Source: Tritonibacter mobilis
GTDB lineage: Bacteria > Pseudomonadota > Alphaproteobacteria > Rhodobacterales > Rhodobacteraceae
Direction: 5' to 3'
DNA length: 64,000 nt
NCBI RefSeq assembly: GCF_001681715.1
Contig: NZ_LNWY01000008.1
Coordinates: 58,036-122,035, forward strand
Positions 17,609 to 25,441 of this stretch are shown one piece after another; the stretch's first letter is position 1; every line of letters starts with the position of its first letter. Both the position numbers and the translations under genes were made by a program. The notes below the pieces were generated by a model, which ran no database searches, had not been told where the DNA came from, and saw nothing but the letters and a program-made list of their open reading frames with translations.

Positions 17609-18274
17609 ATGGCCATAGGTGACTGGACAGAGAAATTTCAGGGCACGAAGGCATTGCCGCGTCTGGTCCGCGACCGCCTGCTTAACGTCGCACAGATTCG
17701 GCACTACGCAAAAGGACAGCAGGTCTTTGGCCCGGAAAACCTGCCCGACAGTTTATTGTTCCTGTTTGACGGCACCATTCGCGTTTCTCAGACGTCTGAC
17801 AATGGCCGCGATATTGTGCTTTATCGGGTCGATGCCGGGGAAAGCTGTGTGCTGACAACCGCCTGTATGCTGACCGAAGAGGCTTATAATGCCGAAGGCG
17901 TCGCAGAGAGTGATATCACCGTTATTGTGTTGCCCAAGTTGGCCTTTGACAGATTGGTGGCAGAGGAGCCCGCGTTCCGCTCGTTTGTTTTCGCAGCCTA
18001 TTCACGCAGGCTGATTGATTTGCTGCGCGTGGTGGATGATGTGGCCTTTGGTCGGATTGATGTGCGCCTCGCGGATCGACTTCTGACACTTGCAGGTGGC
18101 GACAAAGAGATCGCCGCAACGCACCAGCAGATCGCCAGCGAGTTGGGTACAGCACGCGAGGTGATCTCGCGCGTGTTACATGATTTCCAAAAGCGCGAGT
18201 TGATCGCGCAATCTCGGGGGCGGATCACCATCACCAACAAACCAGCACTGCGGGGGCTTGCGGATAGCGATTGA
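17609..18274 (+). CDS. Crp/Fnr-family transcriptional regulator with Cys pair in effector domain
   Basis: 221 residues from ATG 17609, preceded by GGGAGGGG. The cyclic-nucleotide-binding-like beta barrel is at residues 25-120 and the Crp winged helix is C-terminal ('ATHQQIASELGTAREVISRVLHDF'). It lacks the N-terminal cysteine cluster of oxygen-sensing Fnr, so it is not a standard 4Fe-4S sensor. Two cysteines sit in 'GESCVLTTACML', a place seen in Crp/Fnr proteins linked to sulfur operons, and may sense persulfide or redox state (inference). It is divergent from cydA and 98 bp upstream of the sulfide operon, and probably regulates one or both. Confidence 0.85.
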   Translation: MAIGDWTEKFQGTKALPRLVRDRLLNVAQIRHYAKGQQVFGPENLPDSLLFLFDGTIRVSQTSDNGRDIVLYRVDAGESCVLTTACMLTEEAYNAEGVAESDITVIVLPKLAFDRLVAEEPAFRSFVFAAYSRRLIDLLRVVDDVAFGRIDVRLADRLLTLAGGDKEIAATHQQIASELGTAREVISRVLHDFQKRELIAQSRGRITITNKPALRGLADSD

Positions 18275-18296
18275 GCTTGCAGCATGAAAATCGCGC

Positions 18297-18317
18297 TTAA
18301 GTGACAATATCACTGAA
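18297..18317. promoter_or_regulatory. Palindrome upstream of the sulfide operon, candidate Crp/Fnr site
   Basis: The 21-bp element TTAAGTGACAATATCACTGAA is nearly symmetric around GTGAC-AAT-ATCAC. GTGA/TCAC half-sites are typical of Crp-class regulators. It lies 56 bp before the DUF2892 start and directly after the Crp/Fnr gene, so it is the best candidate operator for that protein. Confidence 0.55.
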
Positions 18318-18372
18318 CCGCCCAAGCCCGTCCTGTACCTCTTGTCCAATCGAATTCAGTTTGGAGGACGTT

Positions 18373-18585
18373 ATGGCGCCCAATGTCGGAACACTTGATC
18401 GCCTGCTGCGCATCGCGCTCGGTCTCGCGCTATTATACCTCGCATTTCTGAGTGGGATGCCGTTTTTCGATAGCGTTCTCGCCAAATATGGCGCTGCAGC
18501 AATAGGCGTCGTGATGCTGTTGGTCGCCGCGCTCAGGGTGTGCCCGATCTATTCGATCCTCGGCGTGAAAACCTGCAGGAGATAA
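18373..18585 (+). CDS. DUF2892 family inner membrane protein (YgaP transmembrane-like)
   Basis: 70 residues: 'NVGTLDRLLRIALGLALLYL' at the N-terminus followed by a second hydrophobic helix and 'CPIYSILGVKTCRR'. This is the standard DUF2892 fold, which in YgaP is attached to a rhodanese and sits in the membrane. The start at 18373 follows TTGGAGGACG. Its two C-terminal cysteines are conserved in sulfur-linked members. First gene of the sulfide operon; its role is probably persulfide-related but unproven. Confidence 0.85.
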   Translation: MAPNVGTLDRLLRIALGLALLYLAFLSGMPFFDSVLAKYGAAAIGVVMLLVAALRVCPIYSILGVKTCRR

Positions 18586-18588
18586 TTG

Positions 18589-19020
18589 ATGGAAACGGCC
18601 TTTACACCTTTGATGTCTTTCGGCGGCGGGGCTTTAGTCGGGCTGGCTGTGGTACTGCTCATGCTTGGACTTGGGCGCATTTTGGGGGCGACGGGGATAT
18701 TGTCTGGTGCAGTGTTCGTGACCTCGCGCCAAGAGGCCACATGGCGTGTTGCTTTGATTGCTGGCATGTTGATTGCGCCGGGCGCAATTTTTGTCGTGAC
18801 GGGCACGATGCCTGAGATCTCAGTCCCCTCAAGCCCGATCATGATCGTGGTTGGCGGTCTCATCGTGGGATTAGGTGCAAGTCTTGGCTCTGGCTGCACA
18901 TCGGGGCATGGCATATGCGGATTGTCCCGCCTCTCTCTGCGTTCCATTGTGGCGGTGCCGACATTTATGGCGACGGCTGCCATCACGGTTTACCTGATAC
19001 GACACGCGTTCGGAGGCTGA
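18589..19020 (+). CDS. YeeE/YedE-family sulfur transport protein, first half
   Basis: 143 residues with four hydrophobic segments. The motif 'GLGASLGSGCTSGHGICGLSRLS' carries the conserved Cys of YeeE, which in the thiosulfate channel YeeE (TsuA) passes thiosulfate through the membrane. Proteobacteria often encode the two halves as separate genes, as here. ATG 18589 follows AGGAGATAATTG. It lies 3 bp after the DUF2892 gene and 4 bp before the second half. Confidence 0.88.
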   Translation: METAFTPLMSFGGGALVGLAVVLLMLGLGRILGATGILSGAVFVTSRQEATWRVALIAGMLIAPGAIFVVTGTMPEISVPSSPIMIVVGGLIVGLGASLGSGCTSGHGICGLSRLSLRSIVAVPTFMATAAITVYLIRHAFGG

Positions 19021-19024
19021 ACCT

Positions 19025-19453
19025 ATGCAACTGATTTACACGGTTCTTACCGGGCTCGTCTTTGGGATCGGGATCGCGCTCTCTGGCATGATGAATCCTG
19101 CCAAGGTGCTGAATTTCTTTGATGTGATGGGGAGTTGGGATCCCAGTCTGGCCTTTGTGATGGCGGGCGCTCTGACGGTGACTTTTCTTGGCTACCGGCT
19201 GGTGTGGAAGCGCGACACGCCCCTCTTTTCGGATCGCTTTCAGATCCCCACATCAACACTGATCGATGCGAAGCTGATTGGTGGCTCGGCGCTTTTTGGT
19301 ATCGGCTGGGGCATTGCAGGATTTTGCCCCGGTGCAGCCATTCCCGCCCTTGGAACAGGCCGTTGGGAAGTTGCGCTGTTTTTATGCGCTGTCGTCGGCG
19401 GTTTCTTCCTGCGCCGCCTGCTGTCCAATTTGCCGCTAAAGGCCACATCGTAA
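19025..19453 (+). CDS. YeeE/YedE-family sulfur transport protein, second half (DUF6691)
   Basis: 142 residues, four hydrophobic segments. 'FGIGIALSGMMNPAKVLNFFDV' and 'GIGWGIAGFCPGAAIPALG' are the second-half YeeE patterns, again with one conserved Cys. It should combine with the previous gene product to form a thiosulfate or other sulfur-compound channel that works with the dioxygenase and quinone reductase encoded next. Confidence 0.88.
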   Translation: MQLIYTVLTGLVFGIGIALSGMMNPAKVLNFFDVMGSWDPSLAFVMAGALTVTFLGYRLVWKRDTPLFSDRFQIPTSTLIDAKLIGGSALFGIGWGIAGFCPGAAIPALGTGRWEVALFLCAVVGGFFLRRLLSNLPLKATS

Positions 19454-19480
19454 CGCGACACAATGCCCGGAGGAGGCCAA

Positions 19481-20365
19481 ATGACCACTTATCCCGTGAA
19501 TATGGATGTCAAACCTGAGGTTCAGTCCTTCTTTGACGACGCCACCAATACCATCAGCTACATCGTAAAAGATCCAGCCTCAAATGCCTGCGCAATCATC
19601 GATAGTGTGATGGACATCGACTATGCCGCCGGGCGTATCACTTACGATCATGCGGATGAACTGATCCATCAAATCCAATCTCAGGGCCTGCAACTCGAAT
19701 GGATCATCGAGACCCATGTGCATGCAGACCATCTTTCCGCCGCGCCATACATTCAAGACAAGTTGGGTGGCAAAATCGGAATTGGTTCAAAGATCATGGT
19801 CGTGCAGGATACCTTCGGCAAGATCTTTAACGAAGGAACCGAGTTTCAGCGAGACGGTTCGCAGTTTGATCGCCTCCTTGAGGATGGCGACACCTATACA
19901 ATCGGCACTATGCAGGCATTTGCGATGTATACGCCGGGCCACACACCCGCATGCATGGTCCATGTGGTGGGGAATGCGGCTTTTGTCGGTGATACGCTCT
20001 TTATGCCTGATGGCGGTTCCGCACGCGCCGATTTCCCGGGAGGCGACGCCGGAACGCTTTATGACAGTATTCAAAAAGTGCTCAGGCTACCTGATGAGAT
20101 GCGCCTCTTTATGTGTCACGACTATGGCCCCAATGGTCGCGATATCGCTTGGGAAACCACCGTAGGCGAAGAAAAAGAGCACAACATCCATGTCGGCGGT
20201 GGCAAGACGAAGGAGGAATTCGTCAAGTTTCGCACTGAACGGGATGCCCAGCTTGATATGCCGAAACTCATCATTCCGTCCCTGCAGGTGAATATGCGCG
20301 CTGGTGAAGTACCAACCGATAAGGATGGGCGCCCAATGCTCAAGGTACCCGTCAACGGTCTGTAA
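19481..20365 (+). CDS. Persulfide dioxygenase-like metallo-beta-lactamase-fold hydrolase (ETHE1/Blh type)
   Basis: 294 residues from ATG 19481, preceded by CGGAGGAGG. The HxHxDH metal motif is at residues 79-84 (THVHADH), followed by 'YTPGHTPACMVHVVGNAAFVGDTLF' and 'RADFPGGDAGTLYDSI', which are features of persulfide dioxygenases. The enzyme oxidises glutathione persulfide to sulfite in the cytoplasm with an iron centre. Placement between a YeeE pair and an SQR fusion fits the sulfide to persulfide to sulfite route. Confidence 0.9.
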   Translation: MTTYPVNMDVKPEVQSFFDDATNTISYIVKDPASNACAIIDSVMDIDYAAGRITYDHADELIHQIQSQGLQLEWIIETHVHADHLSAAPYIQDKLGGKIGIGSKIMVVQDTFGKIFNEGTEFQRDGSQFDRLLEDGDTYTIGTMQAFAMYTPGHTPACMVHVVGNAAFVGDTLFMPDGGSARADFPGGDAGTLYDSIQKVLRLPDEMRLFMCHDYGPNGRDIAWETTVGEEKEHNIHVGGGKTKEEFVKFRTERDAQLDMPKLIIPSLQVNMRAGEVPTDKDGRPMLKVPVNGL

Positions 20366-20386
20366 CAATCTGCCCGGGAGGAATTC

Positions 20387-22066
20387 ATGGAACTCAGAGA
20401 GATTTCATCCAAAATCACGGTAAGCCCGCAGGTCACGAAAAAGGATGTGGCCGAGATCAAGGCCAAAGGGTTTCGCGCAATCATTTGCAACCGGCCTGAT
20501 GGAGAAGGGGCAGATCAGCCTTCGTTTGAAGAAATCGATGCCGTAGCAAAGCTTGCTGGAATTGAAGCGCGCTACCTGCCTGTCCAGTCCGGCATGGTTA
20601 CAGATGAGGATGTCGCCGCGTTTCGTGACGCCTTAGAAGAGTCGCCCCGCCCGCTTTTAGCCTATTGCCGCAGTGGCACCCGCTCAGCGACTCTCTGGTC
20701 GCTCAGCGAAGCACAGACGCGCCCAATGTCCGAAATTCTTACGGCAACCAAGGCGGCTGGGTTTGATATGAGCGGGGTTGCGCGGCGTATCGCCAATGGA
20801 GGCCGAACGCCGACCGATACCGGAGACGCAAAATTTGATGTGGTCATCGTTGGCGCCGGCGCTGCCGGCATCTCGGTCGCAGCGAGCCTGAAAGCGCGCA
20901 AGTCAAATCTCTCGATTGCAGTGATTGATCCCGCAGATATCCATTACTATCAGCCCGGTTGGACGATGGTGGGCGGTGGAATTTTCAGTGCGAGCCAAAC
21001 CGCCAAAACCATGGGCAGCCTCATTCCCCGCGATGTGACGTGGATCAAGGCCGCAGTTGCCGCCTTTGAACCCCAGAACAATGCGGTCATCTTGGACGGG
21101 TGCCGGGTGGTGAAGTATGGCCGCCTCGTCGTCTGTCCGGGCCTTAAGCTCGATTGGGGGCAGGTTGAAGGCCTCGAAGAAACCTTGGGGCGCAATGGCG
21201 TAACATCAAACTACCGCTACGACCTTGCCCCATATACTTGGCAACTGGTGCAAGAGATGACGCGGGGCAGGGCGGTTTTTACACAGCCGCCAATGCCAAT
21301 CAAATGCGCAGGTGCGCCACAAAAAGCGATGTATCTGTCTGGCGATGCTTGGTTCCGCCGAGGTGTCGGCAAGGACATCGACATCCAGTTTATGAACGCA
21401 GGGGGAGTGTTGTTTGGTGTGAAGGACTACGTTCCCGCCCTGATGAAATACGTCGAGAAATACAACGCAACGCTGAACTTTTTCCACACTCTGATTGCCG
21501 TAGATGGACCTGCAAAAACAGCAACTTTCAAGTTATCGCAACCGGGTTCAGATTCCCGCGAGATCAACGTAGAGTTTGACATGCTGCATGTTTGCCCGCC
21601 GCAGGTCGCACCCGATTTCATTCGGGTTTCGCCGCTTGCGGATGCGGCTGGCTGGGTCGATGTGGATCAGGCAACATTGCGTCACGCTCAGTTCGATAAC
21701 ATCTGGTCTCTGGGAGATGTGATGAACGCGCCAAACGCCAAAACAGCCGCTGCGGCGCGCAAACAGGCGCCGACCGTGGCCGAGAACATTGTCGCCGACA
21801 TTGCCGGAGGATCTGCTGTGGCTCAGTATGACGGCTATGGCTCATGCCCGCTGACCGTTGAGCGCGGCAAGATTGTGCTGGCAGAGTTTGGGTATGGCGG
21901 TGTGTTGAATCCCTCGTTTCCAAGGTGGCTTTTGGATGGCACTAAACCAACCCGTGCAGCATGGTTTCTCAAGGAAAAGATGCTCCCGCCAATTTATTGG
22001 CAAGCCATGTTGAAAGGTAAAGAGTGGATGGCTAAGCCGGAAAATCTGAAGGCCGCTGCCGAATAG
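20387..22066 (+). CDS. Rhodanese/phosphatase-like domain fused to sulfide:quinone oxidoreductase
   Basis: 559 residues. Residues 1-110 are a DUF442/TIGR01244 domain with active loop CRSGTR at 94-99, i.e. C-x4-R, the loop length of sulfurtransferases rather than the C-x5-R of tyrosine phosphatases. From residue 150 an FAD oxidoreductase follows: dinucleotide motif 'VVIVGAGAAG' at 152-161, 'HYYQPGWTMVGGG', 'PIKCAGAPQK' and 'LHVCPPQVAP'. The Cys at 250, 307 and 403 match the SQR layout; Cys307 and Cys403 would be the redox pair of type II SQR. The fusion would oxidise sulfide with quinone and pass the sulfane sulfur on through the rhodanese-like loop. Confidence 0.9.
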   Translation: MELREISSKITVSPQVTKKDVAEIKAKGFRAIICNRPDGEGADQPSFEEIDAVAKLAGIEARYLPVQSGMVTDEDVAAFRDALEESPRPLLAYCRSGTRSATLWSLSEAQTRPMSEILTATKAAGFDMSGVARRIANGGRTPTDTGDAKFDVVIVGAGAAGISVAASLKARKSNLSIAVIDPADIHYYQPGWTMVGGGIFSASQTAKTMGSLIPRDVTWIKAAVAAFEPQNNAVILDGCRVVKYGRLVVCPGLKLDWGQVEGLEETLGRNGVTSNYRYDLAPYTWQLVQEMTRGRAVFTQPPMPIKCAGAPQKAMYLSGDAWFRRGVGKDIDIQFMNAGGVLFGVKDYVPALMKYVEKYNATLNFFHTLIAVDGPAKTATFKLSQPGSDSREINVEFDMLHVCPPQVAPDFIRVSPLADAAGWVDVDQATLRHAQFDNIWSLGDVMNAPNAKTAAAARKQAPTVAENIVADIAGGSAVAQYDGYGSCPLTVERGKIVLAEFGYGGVLNPSFPRWLLDGTKPTRAAWFLKEKMLPPIYWQAMLKGKEWMAKPENLKAAAE

Positions 22067-22083
22067 ACACGCGATCACGCGAT

Positions 22084-22115
22084 CAGGGATGGCGCGCAAA
22101 ACGCAATAATCCCTG
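22084..22115. promoter_or_regulatory. Stem-loop between SQR fusion and SulP genes
   Basis: CAGGGAT (22084-22090) pairs with ATCCCTG (22109-22115). It lies in the 119-bp gap within the sulfide operon and may attenuate transcription into the sulfate-type transporter gene. No T-run follows. Confidence 0.35.
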
Positions 22116-22185
22116 CCCCCCATCCAAACCAGCTGTGCCTCAGTTCACGAGACGCGGAAGGCTGCGAAAGGACAGTAAATTAAAG

Positions 22186-23919
22186 ATGCACAGTTTGCGT
22201 CAGTACTTCCCAATCCTCGAATGGGGTCGGACCTATAACAAATCGGCGCTCTCCAATGATTTGATTGCGGCCGTGATCGTAACGATCATGTTGATCCCGC
22301 AGTCGCTTGCTTACGCCTTGTTGGCCGGATTGCCGCCGGAAGCCGGGATTTATGCCTCTATCGCTCCCATCATTCTTTACGCGGTGTTTGGAACTAGCCG
22401 CGCATTGGCTGTCGGCCCGGTCGCTGTGGTCTCTTTATTGACGGCTTCAGCGGTGGGGCAGGTCGCTGAACAAGGGACAATAGGATACGCAGTCGCAGCG
22501 CTCACGCTTGCCTTCCTTTCAGGTAGCTTTTTGGTGCTGATGGGCGTCTTCAGGCTTGGGTTTCTGGCCAATTTCCTGAGCCATCCGGTCATTGCAGGGT
22601 TTATCACGGCCTCTGGTGTGTTGATCGCAACCAGTCAGATCAAACATATCCTAGGCATCAATGCGGGTGGGCATACATTGCCAGAGATGCTCTATTCGAT
22701 CCTAACGCATGTCGGGGATATCAACTGGATCACGGTTTCTATTGGTGTCACCGGAACGGTTTTTCTGTTTTGGGTACGTAAAAATCTGAAACCAACATTG
22801 CTGCGGGTCGGAACCCCTACGTTGCTGGCCGACATCCTGACCAAAGCTGGTCCGGTAGCCGCTGTCGTGACCACAACCCTGGTGGTATGGATCTTTGATC
22901 TCGCGGATCGAGGAGTGAAAATCGTTGGAGAAGTTCCGCAAAGCCTACCCCCACTCACATGGCCTGGCCTCTCGCCTGATCTGCTCAGCGCGCTCTTGAT
23001 CCCTGCGATCCTCATTTCCATCATTGGATTTGTTGAATCCGTTTCGGTCGCTCAGACGCTCGCAGCAAAGAAACGTCAGCGCATAGACCCAGATAAGGAG
23101 TTGATAGGGCTGGGCGCGGCAAACCTTGGAGCCGCTTTTACAGGCGGCTATCCTGTCACGGGTGGTTTTGCGCGCTCGGTTGTGAACTTTGACGCTGGCG
23201 CTGAAACGCCTGCAGCGGGGGCATTCACCGCGATCGGCCTCGCGATCGCTGCCGTTGCACTTACCCCGTTGGTGCATTTTCTACCCAACGCAACGCTCGC
23301 CGCGACGATCATCGTCGCTGTTCTAAGTCTCGTCGATCTCTCGATCCTGAAAAAGACGTGGAATTATTCTCACGCGGATTTTGTGGCTGTGGCGGCAACG
23401 ATCCTGCTGACGCTGACATTCGGGGTCGAAATCGGTGTTGCAGCAGGTGTGTTGACCTCCATTGTTTTGCACCTTTACAAAACCTCGCGTCCGCATGTCG
23501 CAGAAGTTGGCTTGGTCCCCGGCACGCAACATTTTCGCAACATTGACCGTCACGACGTCGAAACCGACCCTACACTTGTATCGCTGCGGGTGGATGAGAG
23601 CCTCTATTTTGTGAACGCGCGCTTCCTAGAGGATCTGATCCAGAAGCGAGTCACCGAGGGCTGCGCCATCAAACACGTGGTATTGATGTTCTCTGCAGTG
23701 AATGTGGTCGATTATTCCGCTCTCGAAAGCTTGGAAGCCATCAATCATCGCCTGAAAGACATGGGAGTGGGGCTGCATTTGTCCGAGGTGAAGGGGCCAG
23801 TGATGGATCGATTGCAACGTTCGCACTTTGTCGAGGAGTTGAACGGTAGAATCTACCTGTCGCAGTATGAGGCTTGGAGCAGTCTCATGAACTCGCCGCA
23901 ATCCAACGCTGCGCGTTAG
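22186..23919 (+). CDS. SulP-family inorganic anion (sulfate/bicarbonate-type) transporter with STAS domain
   Basis: 577 residues from ATG 22186. The SulP signature 'IPQSLAYALLAGLPPEAGIYASI' is near residue 40, followed by 10-14 hydrophobic segments and a C-terminal STAS domain ('VVDYSALESLEAINHRLKD'). As the last gene of a sulfide-oxidising operon it is likely to export or exchange sulfate, sulfite or another anion end product (inference; SulP proteins also carry bicarbonate and dicarboxylates). A weak GAAAGGA lies 12 bp before the start. Confidence 0.88.
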   Translation: MHSLRQYFPILEWGRTYNKSALSNDLIAAVIVTIMLIPQSLAYALLAGLPPEAGIYASIAPIILYAVFGTSRALAVGPVAVVSLLTASAVGQVAEQGTIGYAVAALTLAFLSGSFLVLMGVFRLGFLANFLSHPVIAGFITASGVLIATSQIKHILGINAGGHTLPEMLYSILTHVGDINWITVSIGVTGTVFLFWVRKNLKPTLLRVGTPTLLADILTKAGPVAAVVTTTLVVWIFDLADRGVKIVGEVPQSLPPLTWPGLSPDLLSALLIPAILISIIGFVESVSVAQTLAAKKRQRIDPDKELIGLGAANLGAAFTGGYPVTGGFARSVVNFDAGAETPAAGAFTAIGLAIAAVALTPLVHFLPNATLAATIIVAVLSLVDLSILKKTWNYSHADFVAVAATILLTLTFGVEIGVAAGVLTSIVLHLYKTSRPHVAEVGLVPGTQHFRNIDRHDVETDPTLVSLRVDESLYFVNARFLEDLIQKRVTEGCAIKHVVLMFSAVNVVDYSALESLEAINHRLKDMGVGLHLSEVKGPVMDRLQRSHFVEELNGRIYLSQYEAWSSLMNSPQSNAAR

Positions 23920-23959
23920 CGACCGCGTGACTTCGTTCGTCTGACCGGGAAAAATGTGG

Positions 23960-24406
23960 TTACTTGTAGAAACCTTCTCTCAGGTTGATACCGTGCTCAA
24001 GCCATGCCTTCATCGCGCAGATCATGCCTGTCCATCCTTCGCAGTTTACAAAAGACGAGGACAGACCGTCAGGCGTTGAAGGCCAACCAAATTCAGTGAT
24101 CCGAACCAATGTCCGACCATCATCAAGCGGTTGAAATTCCATAGTAACTGTCGTCCATGTTGCGGAGTCTTTTTCCGGCTCCCACTGTAGGACAATCTTG
24201 CGGTTGGGCACGACCTCCTGAACCAGTACAGGGCATGCGCCAGTGCTTTCATGGAAATTCCACGCGACTTCTACACCGGCCTCCAGCCTCCCTGACGCAC
24301 CACCCGTCGCAAAGTACTGCGTAAGCTGACCCGGTTCGACCACAGCTTTGAAAACCTCTTCGACAGGTTTGGAAATACGTCCAGCGACGGTGAATTTTGG
24401 TTCCAT
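23960..24406 (-). CDS. SRPBCC / AHSA1-domain protein
   Basis: 148 residues from ATG 24406, which follows GGGAGGAATACCCA on the minus strand; an upstream in-frame start at 24430 runs across the ribosome-binding site and is rejected. The fold is recognisable from 'FTVAGRISKPVEEVFKAVVEPGQLTQYF' and 'ILVEWEPEKDS'-type strands ending in the long C-terminal helix ('GWTGMICAMKAWLEHG'). Such proteins bind hydrophobic ligands in a helix-grip cavity. It is divergent from an ArsR gene, a very common pairing; the ligand is unknown. Confidence 0.85.
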   Translation of the reverse strand: MEPKFTVAGRISKPVEEVFKAVVEPGQLTQYFATGGASGRLEAGVEVAWNFHESTGACPVLVQEVVPNRKIVLQWEPEKDSATWTTVTMEFQPLDDGRTLVRITEFGWPSTPDGLSSSFVNCEGWTGMICAMKAWLEHGINLREGFYK

Positions 24407-24437
24407 TGGGTATTCCTCCCTTTTCTTCACACAATTA

Positions 24438-24457
24438 ATGTTATAAAATTATAACAT
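24438..24457. promoter_or_regulatory. Perfect 20-bp palindrome, ArsR operator
   Basis: ATGTTATAAAATTATAACAT is a perfect 9+2+9 dyad in the 49-bp gap between the divergent SRPBCC and ArsR genes. It includes the first two bases of the arsR start codon and TATAA-like -10 elements in both directions, so one ArsR dimer could shut both promoters. Confidence 0.8.
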
Positions 24458-24830
24458 GTCAATAGAAGACCAATACGATGCTTTGTTCAAAGCACTTGGG
24501 CACAGAGTGAGACGGCGGCTCCTTGACCTGTTGAGGTCAGGACCGCAAACGACAGGTCACTTGTGCGAGGCGATGCATGAACTTGATCGGTGCACTGTGA
24601 TGCAGCACTTGCGCGTACTGGAAAGAGCTGGGTTGGTCGTCGTCGAGCGACGCGGAAGAGAGAGGTGGAACCACTTTGACGCACTGCCCATCCACGATCT
24701 GCAGACGCGCTGGATTGGGCCCTATGCAGAATATGCAGCTTCTGTGCTTTCTGATCTAAAAGCGGGCGTTGAAAGCGATGACGCAGAGCTGAATGAGCTG
24801 TCCATGCAGGCTCAGGACCAGATCAAGTAA
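24456..24830 (+). CDS. ArsR-family helix-turn-helix regulator
   Basis: 124 residues: 'DALFKALGHRVRRRLLDLLRSGPQT' then the recognition helix 'LDRCTVMQHLRVLERAGLVVVERRGRERW', standard winged-helix ArsR. No paired metal-ligand cysteines typical of arsenic sensors are seen, so it belongs to the SRPBCC-associated branch. The start codon overlaps a palindromic operator and no Shine-Dalgarno sequence precedes it, so the mRNA may be leaderless. It probably represses itself and the divergent SRPBCC gene. Confidence 0.88.
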   Translation: MSIEDQYDALFKALGHRVRRRLLDLLRSGPQTTGHLCEAMHELDRCTVMQHLRVLERAGLVVVERRGRERWNHFDALPIHDLQTRWIGPYAEYAASVLSDLKAGVESDDAELNELSMQAQDQIK

Positions 24831-25049
24831 ACGAAGGCAACTGTCCATGCGACCGGTGAAACCTAAGGTTATGCCCCACCTTCATGACGGGCAAAAAAAC
24901 TCAACACATTTGGCAAGAAACGATCTTGTCTTTTAAATCCTGTCGCGATAAACGCTCTGCACGGCGAGGACGACGTTCTCGCTACTTGCGTTTTAGCTGG
25001 CTGTAACCTTTGGTTGGTCACTGAATGTGAGAAAAAGTGTAGTGTTTGT

Positions 25050-25377
25050 GCCCCTATAGCTCAGCTGGTAGAGCAACTGATTTGTAGCGTCGTCTCAGGC
25101 TCAATTCTGAGGCAAGTTGCAGCCCTCGATGGAAACGTTGAGGTGAACTGGTGTCAAATTCGGGGAAACCTTAGCAGCTTCGGCTGTTGGCAATCCCGAG
25201 CGAAGCTTTCCGAGGCGACTTGGATTGAACGTGTAGAGACTTGACGGCACCCACCTAAAGCCTTTCGGGGTCATGGTGAAGAGAAAGTCCAGACCACAAA
25301 GCGCCATATGCGTGGCGGCGAAAGTCGTAGTGGTATGAATCAGTAGGTCCGCGGTTCGAGTCCGTGTGGGGGCACCA
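25050..25377 (+). tRNA. tRNA-Thr(UGU), interrupted by a group I intron
   Basis: Exon 1 is 25050-25085 and exon 2 is 25338-25377; joined they give exactly 76 nt. The acceptor stem is GCCCCTA/TGGGGGC with discriminator A and an encoded CCA. The D stem is GCTC/GAGC, the anticodon stem ACTGA/TCAGT with loop TTTGTAA (anticodon TGT), and the T arm CGCGG-TTCGAGT-CCGTG. The gene is broken between positions 36 and 37, directly after the anticodon. Standard tRNA finders may miss it or split it. It decodes ACA threonine codons, so splicing is probably essential unless another tRNA-Thr(UGU) exists. Confidence 0.93.
25086..25337 (+). ncRNA. Group I self-splicing intron (IC3-like) in the tRNA-Thr anticodon loop
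   Basis: 252 nt, no internal gene. The 5' exon ends in U and the intron ends in G (25337), as group I chemistry requires. The guide GCAAGT at 25112-25117 pairs with exon ATTTGT and gives the required G.U at the splice site. P2 is CTCGATG/CGTTGAG with a GAAA tetraloop (25125-25142). The core strings GGTGTCAAATTCGG near 25150, GTGTAGAGACTTGACGGCAC (25231-25250, P7 side) and AAGTCCAG near 25285 closely match the Azoarcus tRNA-Ile ribozyme as I remember it. That intron also sits right after the anticodon. Confidence 0.93.
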
Positions 25378-25441
25378 TTGCGCCATCTTAACTACATGAA
25401 AAATATCAGGTACTTTCAGGTGATGCTCGTCTAGTCTCCCT

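Noticed and set aside
24456..24830. ArsR protein as an arsenic sensor
   Set aside because: No cysteine pair at the metal-binding helix and no ars genes nearby; the SRPBCC partner points elsewhere.
25014..25244. 76-codon frame across tRNA exon 1 and the intron
   Set aside because: It overlaps a fully folded tRNA and ribozyme core; not a homing endonuclease and too short.
25338..25377. tRNA 3' end as attB of an integrated island with a matching attR
   Set aside because: I saw no second copy of the 3' exon sequence in the window and no integrase gene, so an island boundary cannot be claimed.
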